64,000 nt of DNA. Origin: Paragordius varius (taxonomy: Eukaryota > Nematomorpha). Below are positions 62,542-64,000 of the stretch, piece after piece. The notes beneath the pieces are model-generated. The model saw nothing but the letters and a program-made list of their open reading frames with translations, ran no database searches and had not been told where the DNA came from. The translations under genes were made by a program, and so were the position numbers. The DNA lies in contig OZ176052.1 of NCBI GenBank assembly GCA_964247055.1, positions 11,656,001 to 11,720,000 of the forward strand, read 5' to 3'. How positions within the stretch are numbered: position 1 is the first letter of the stretch; every line of letters starts with the position of its first letter.

Positions 62542-63992
62542 TTAAAAATTTATGTTGACAATTTCTTCAATAATATTAGGTTGTTCTTGTCCTCCTCCTC
62601 GACACTGCCGATCGCAAGAATATATTAGTATATTTTGAAAGCTAAAAACTAATTTTTTAGAGGTGATAAATAATACTTTGTTGTAATGTATATTGCAATT
62701 TTTCATATGCAAAATTCCCCACAGTCGTATCTAAAAATAAGAAATCTGATATGTTTGGCATGATTAGGAATTCTAGAAATGTTTGACCTCCACAATACAT
62801 ACATATATTTGGTGGTAATTGCTGTTGAATAGACGTTTGATCATCATGAGTAAAATATCTAATTAACACATTATTATAAATTTAAAATTTCATTTAAAAT
62901 TGAGGGTTAAGGAACTTTAGAAATACTATATAATAAAAACCAATCCTAATTTTTTAATATTTACATTCCAGAAAAGTTTTAGACTCTTCCAATCAAACGA
63001 AACGGCAAATAAGATGAAGCCTTTAAGAACTTTTGAAAATTCATTACAGTAGTAATTAAATTAGGGGTGTCCAACACAAATGCCTTTGCCGGCCGCAAAA
63101 ATACATATGGGCATTCTAAAATAATTTACTAGATTTTAAACAAACACTGTCAAATTTAAACACAATACAACATTTTGTTGTTCGTTGCCGATTAAATTGA
63201 TATATTTAGGTAATTGTTAGAGAATTATTAATTTTACTAAGATTTTGTAATCTTTGTAATTTTTAGATTTCCAAATTTTCGCAGGCCGCGTGTTGGACAC
63301 CTCTGGATTAAATCAATAAATGTTGACTATAGCAAAATATAAATAAAATTTGTTACTGAATCAAAACTGGTTTAGTATTGTAATCAGTTGCATCAACAAA
63401 TTCGATGTAGAAAGATTTGATACAAGGGCCAGGTTTTACCGAAAATATATTTTGATTGCTTGATGTTAATCTGTTCCAAGAACTATTAAAAGCTTCCTCG
63501 AAGCTTTGATGTAACTCGATGTTATCTAAATTGAGATCATTTTCATCTCTATTTTATAGAAAAAATTTAAATTTATACGAGATTGTTGATATATTTTCGT
63601 TCCAGGACAAATTATGAGGGTTGTTTATGGTATTATCAGAATCCCAAAAAGCAGAAATATTTGAGACATTATTATTAGATTTGAAATCATTTTGTGGGTG
63701 ATGATATTTAAACGCTTTGCATTGCAGTCTGTTACTTGGATGTGAATCATTAAGGCATATAAAAATATAATGTGTATAAAAACAGGAGGATTGATCTGTC
63801 GAATCACTCATCTTGTATATTTGACAAAGTAGGGTCATTTTACGACCACAAGTCTCACAATAAACATTAAATTTTTTTTCCAAATCCTATAAAAATAATT
63901 GTCAATTATACTGGTATTCCACCCAATTTGCTTGTCGTATAATGGGTCCAACACATTTTACCAATCTCATCCCCAATAATTCCAAACTTCAT
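62542..63992 (-). CDS. PDCD2/PDCD2L-family protein with three 25-30 nt introns
   Basis: Exons on the minus strand: 63912-63992, 63579-63886, 63357-63548, 62677-62858, 62542-62648. Phases join to 289 residues. The start is MKFGIIGDEI, followed by SKLGGIP (the family's K-x-GG-x-P motif). The first zinc site is CETCGRKMTLLCQIY with FICLND further on. Then come FYIEFVDA and PVLIQYF, the second cysteine motif CMYCGGQTFLEFLIMPN, and ILIYSCDRQC near the end. This is the order of PDCD2/PDCD2L, cytoplasmic-nuclear chaperones of ribosomal protein uS5 (RPS2). Introns 63887-63911 (25 nt), 63549-63578 (30 nt) and 62649-62676 (28 nt) are GT..AG. The remaining one is 498 nt and holds a hAT-like MITE. The gene is tail to tail with UTP3, 49 bp between stops. 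Confidence 0.88.
63062..63305. mobile_element. hAT-like MITE in PDCD2-like intron
   Basis: A 244-bp element. The left end taggggtgtccaacac and right end gtgttggacacctctg are inverted (CAGGGGTGTCCAACAC type, first base changed). Flanking 8-mers are aattaaat (63054-63061) and gattaaat (63306-63313), a one-mismatch TSD. Internal gccggccgc and gcaggccgcg lie next to the TIRs. It is related to the split element at 33344-34972. Confidence 0.88.
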
Positions 63993-64000
63993 GATAAATT

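Noticed and set aside
1-64000. tRNA, rRNA, spliceosomal RNA genes and CRISPR arrays
   Set aside because: No B-box-like GGTTCGANTCC with cloverleaf, no conserved snRNA or rRNA words, and no regularly spaced direct repeats with unique spacers were found by eye on either strand.

Overview
The window is eukaryotic nuclear DNA from an AT-rich invertebrate animal. Every protein gene has spliceosomal introns with GT..AG borders. The gene set is metazoan: laminin alpha, SIPA1-like RapGAP, globin, GNAT acetyltransferase, SLC25 carrier, UTP3/Sas10 and PDCD2-like. The species cannot be named from the sequence. Intron sizes are bimodal. Laminin and SIPA1L use ordinary introns of about 75 bp to 1.6 kb. 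The PDCD2-like and SLC25 genes, and probably the GNAT gene, also contain introns of only 22-30 nt. Introns that short recall what is reported for dicyemid mesozoans, but the long introns here do not fit that group well, so this is a weak hint.

Layout. 1-1227: laminin intron with a degenerate fold-back element. 1228-17034 (+): 33 exons of a laminin alpha chain of the alpha3/5 (LamA) type, whose 5' part lies left of the window. 17138-18541 (-): intronless unknown gene with tyrosine motifs. 19560-21305 (-): broken Ty3/Gypsy pol fossil. 21875-24995: hAT DNA transposon with 13-bp terminal inverted repeats (TIRs), 8-bp target-site duplications (TSDs) and an internal inverted second copy. 26296-30807 (-): two-domain GNAT acetyltransferase with a 3.4-kb intron carrying a Helitron. 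33344-34972: a small hAT-like element split by another hAT-like element. 35028-35618: a further Helitron copy. 37260-41012 (-): globin with a predicted N-terminal acylation signal and no histidine at all. 41941-57395 (+): 22-exon SIPA1L-type RapGAP. 58243-60533 (-): SLC25A33/36-type mitochondrial carrier. 60649-62492 (+): UTP3/Sas10. 62542-63992 (-): PDCD2-like protein.

How the genes relate. The right end is compact. SLC25 and UTP3 start head to head 115 bp apart. UTP3 and the PDCD2-like gene end tail to tail with 49 bp between stops, and both belong to families acting in 40S ribosomal subunit production. The globin and SIPA1L genes are divergent over about 0.9 kb. Exon phases were checked by hand across laminin, SIPA1L, globin, UTP3 and the PDCD2-like gene, and all reading frames join. 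The SLC25 frame also joins except for one in-frame TAA.

Mobile DNA is mainly cut-and-paste hAT relatives and short Helitrons. Three Helitron copies share TC...CTAG ends, A/T flanks and a 3' hairpin. The strongest points for a second look are the histidine-free globin, the 22-30 nt introns, and the unknown gene sharing short motifs with SIPA1L.
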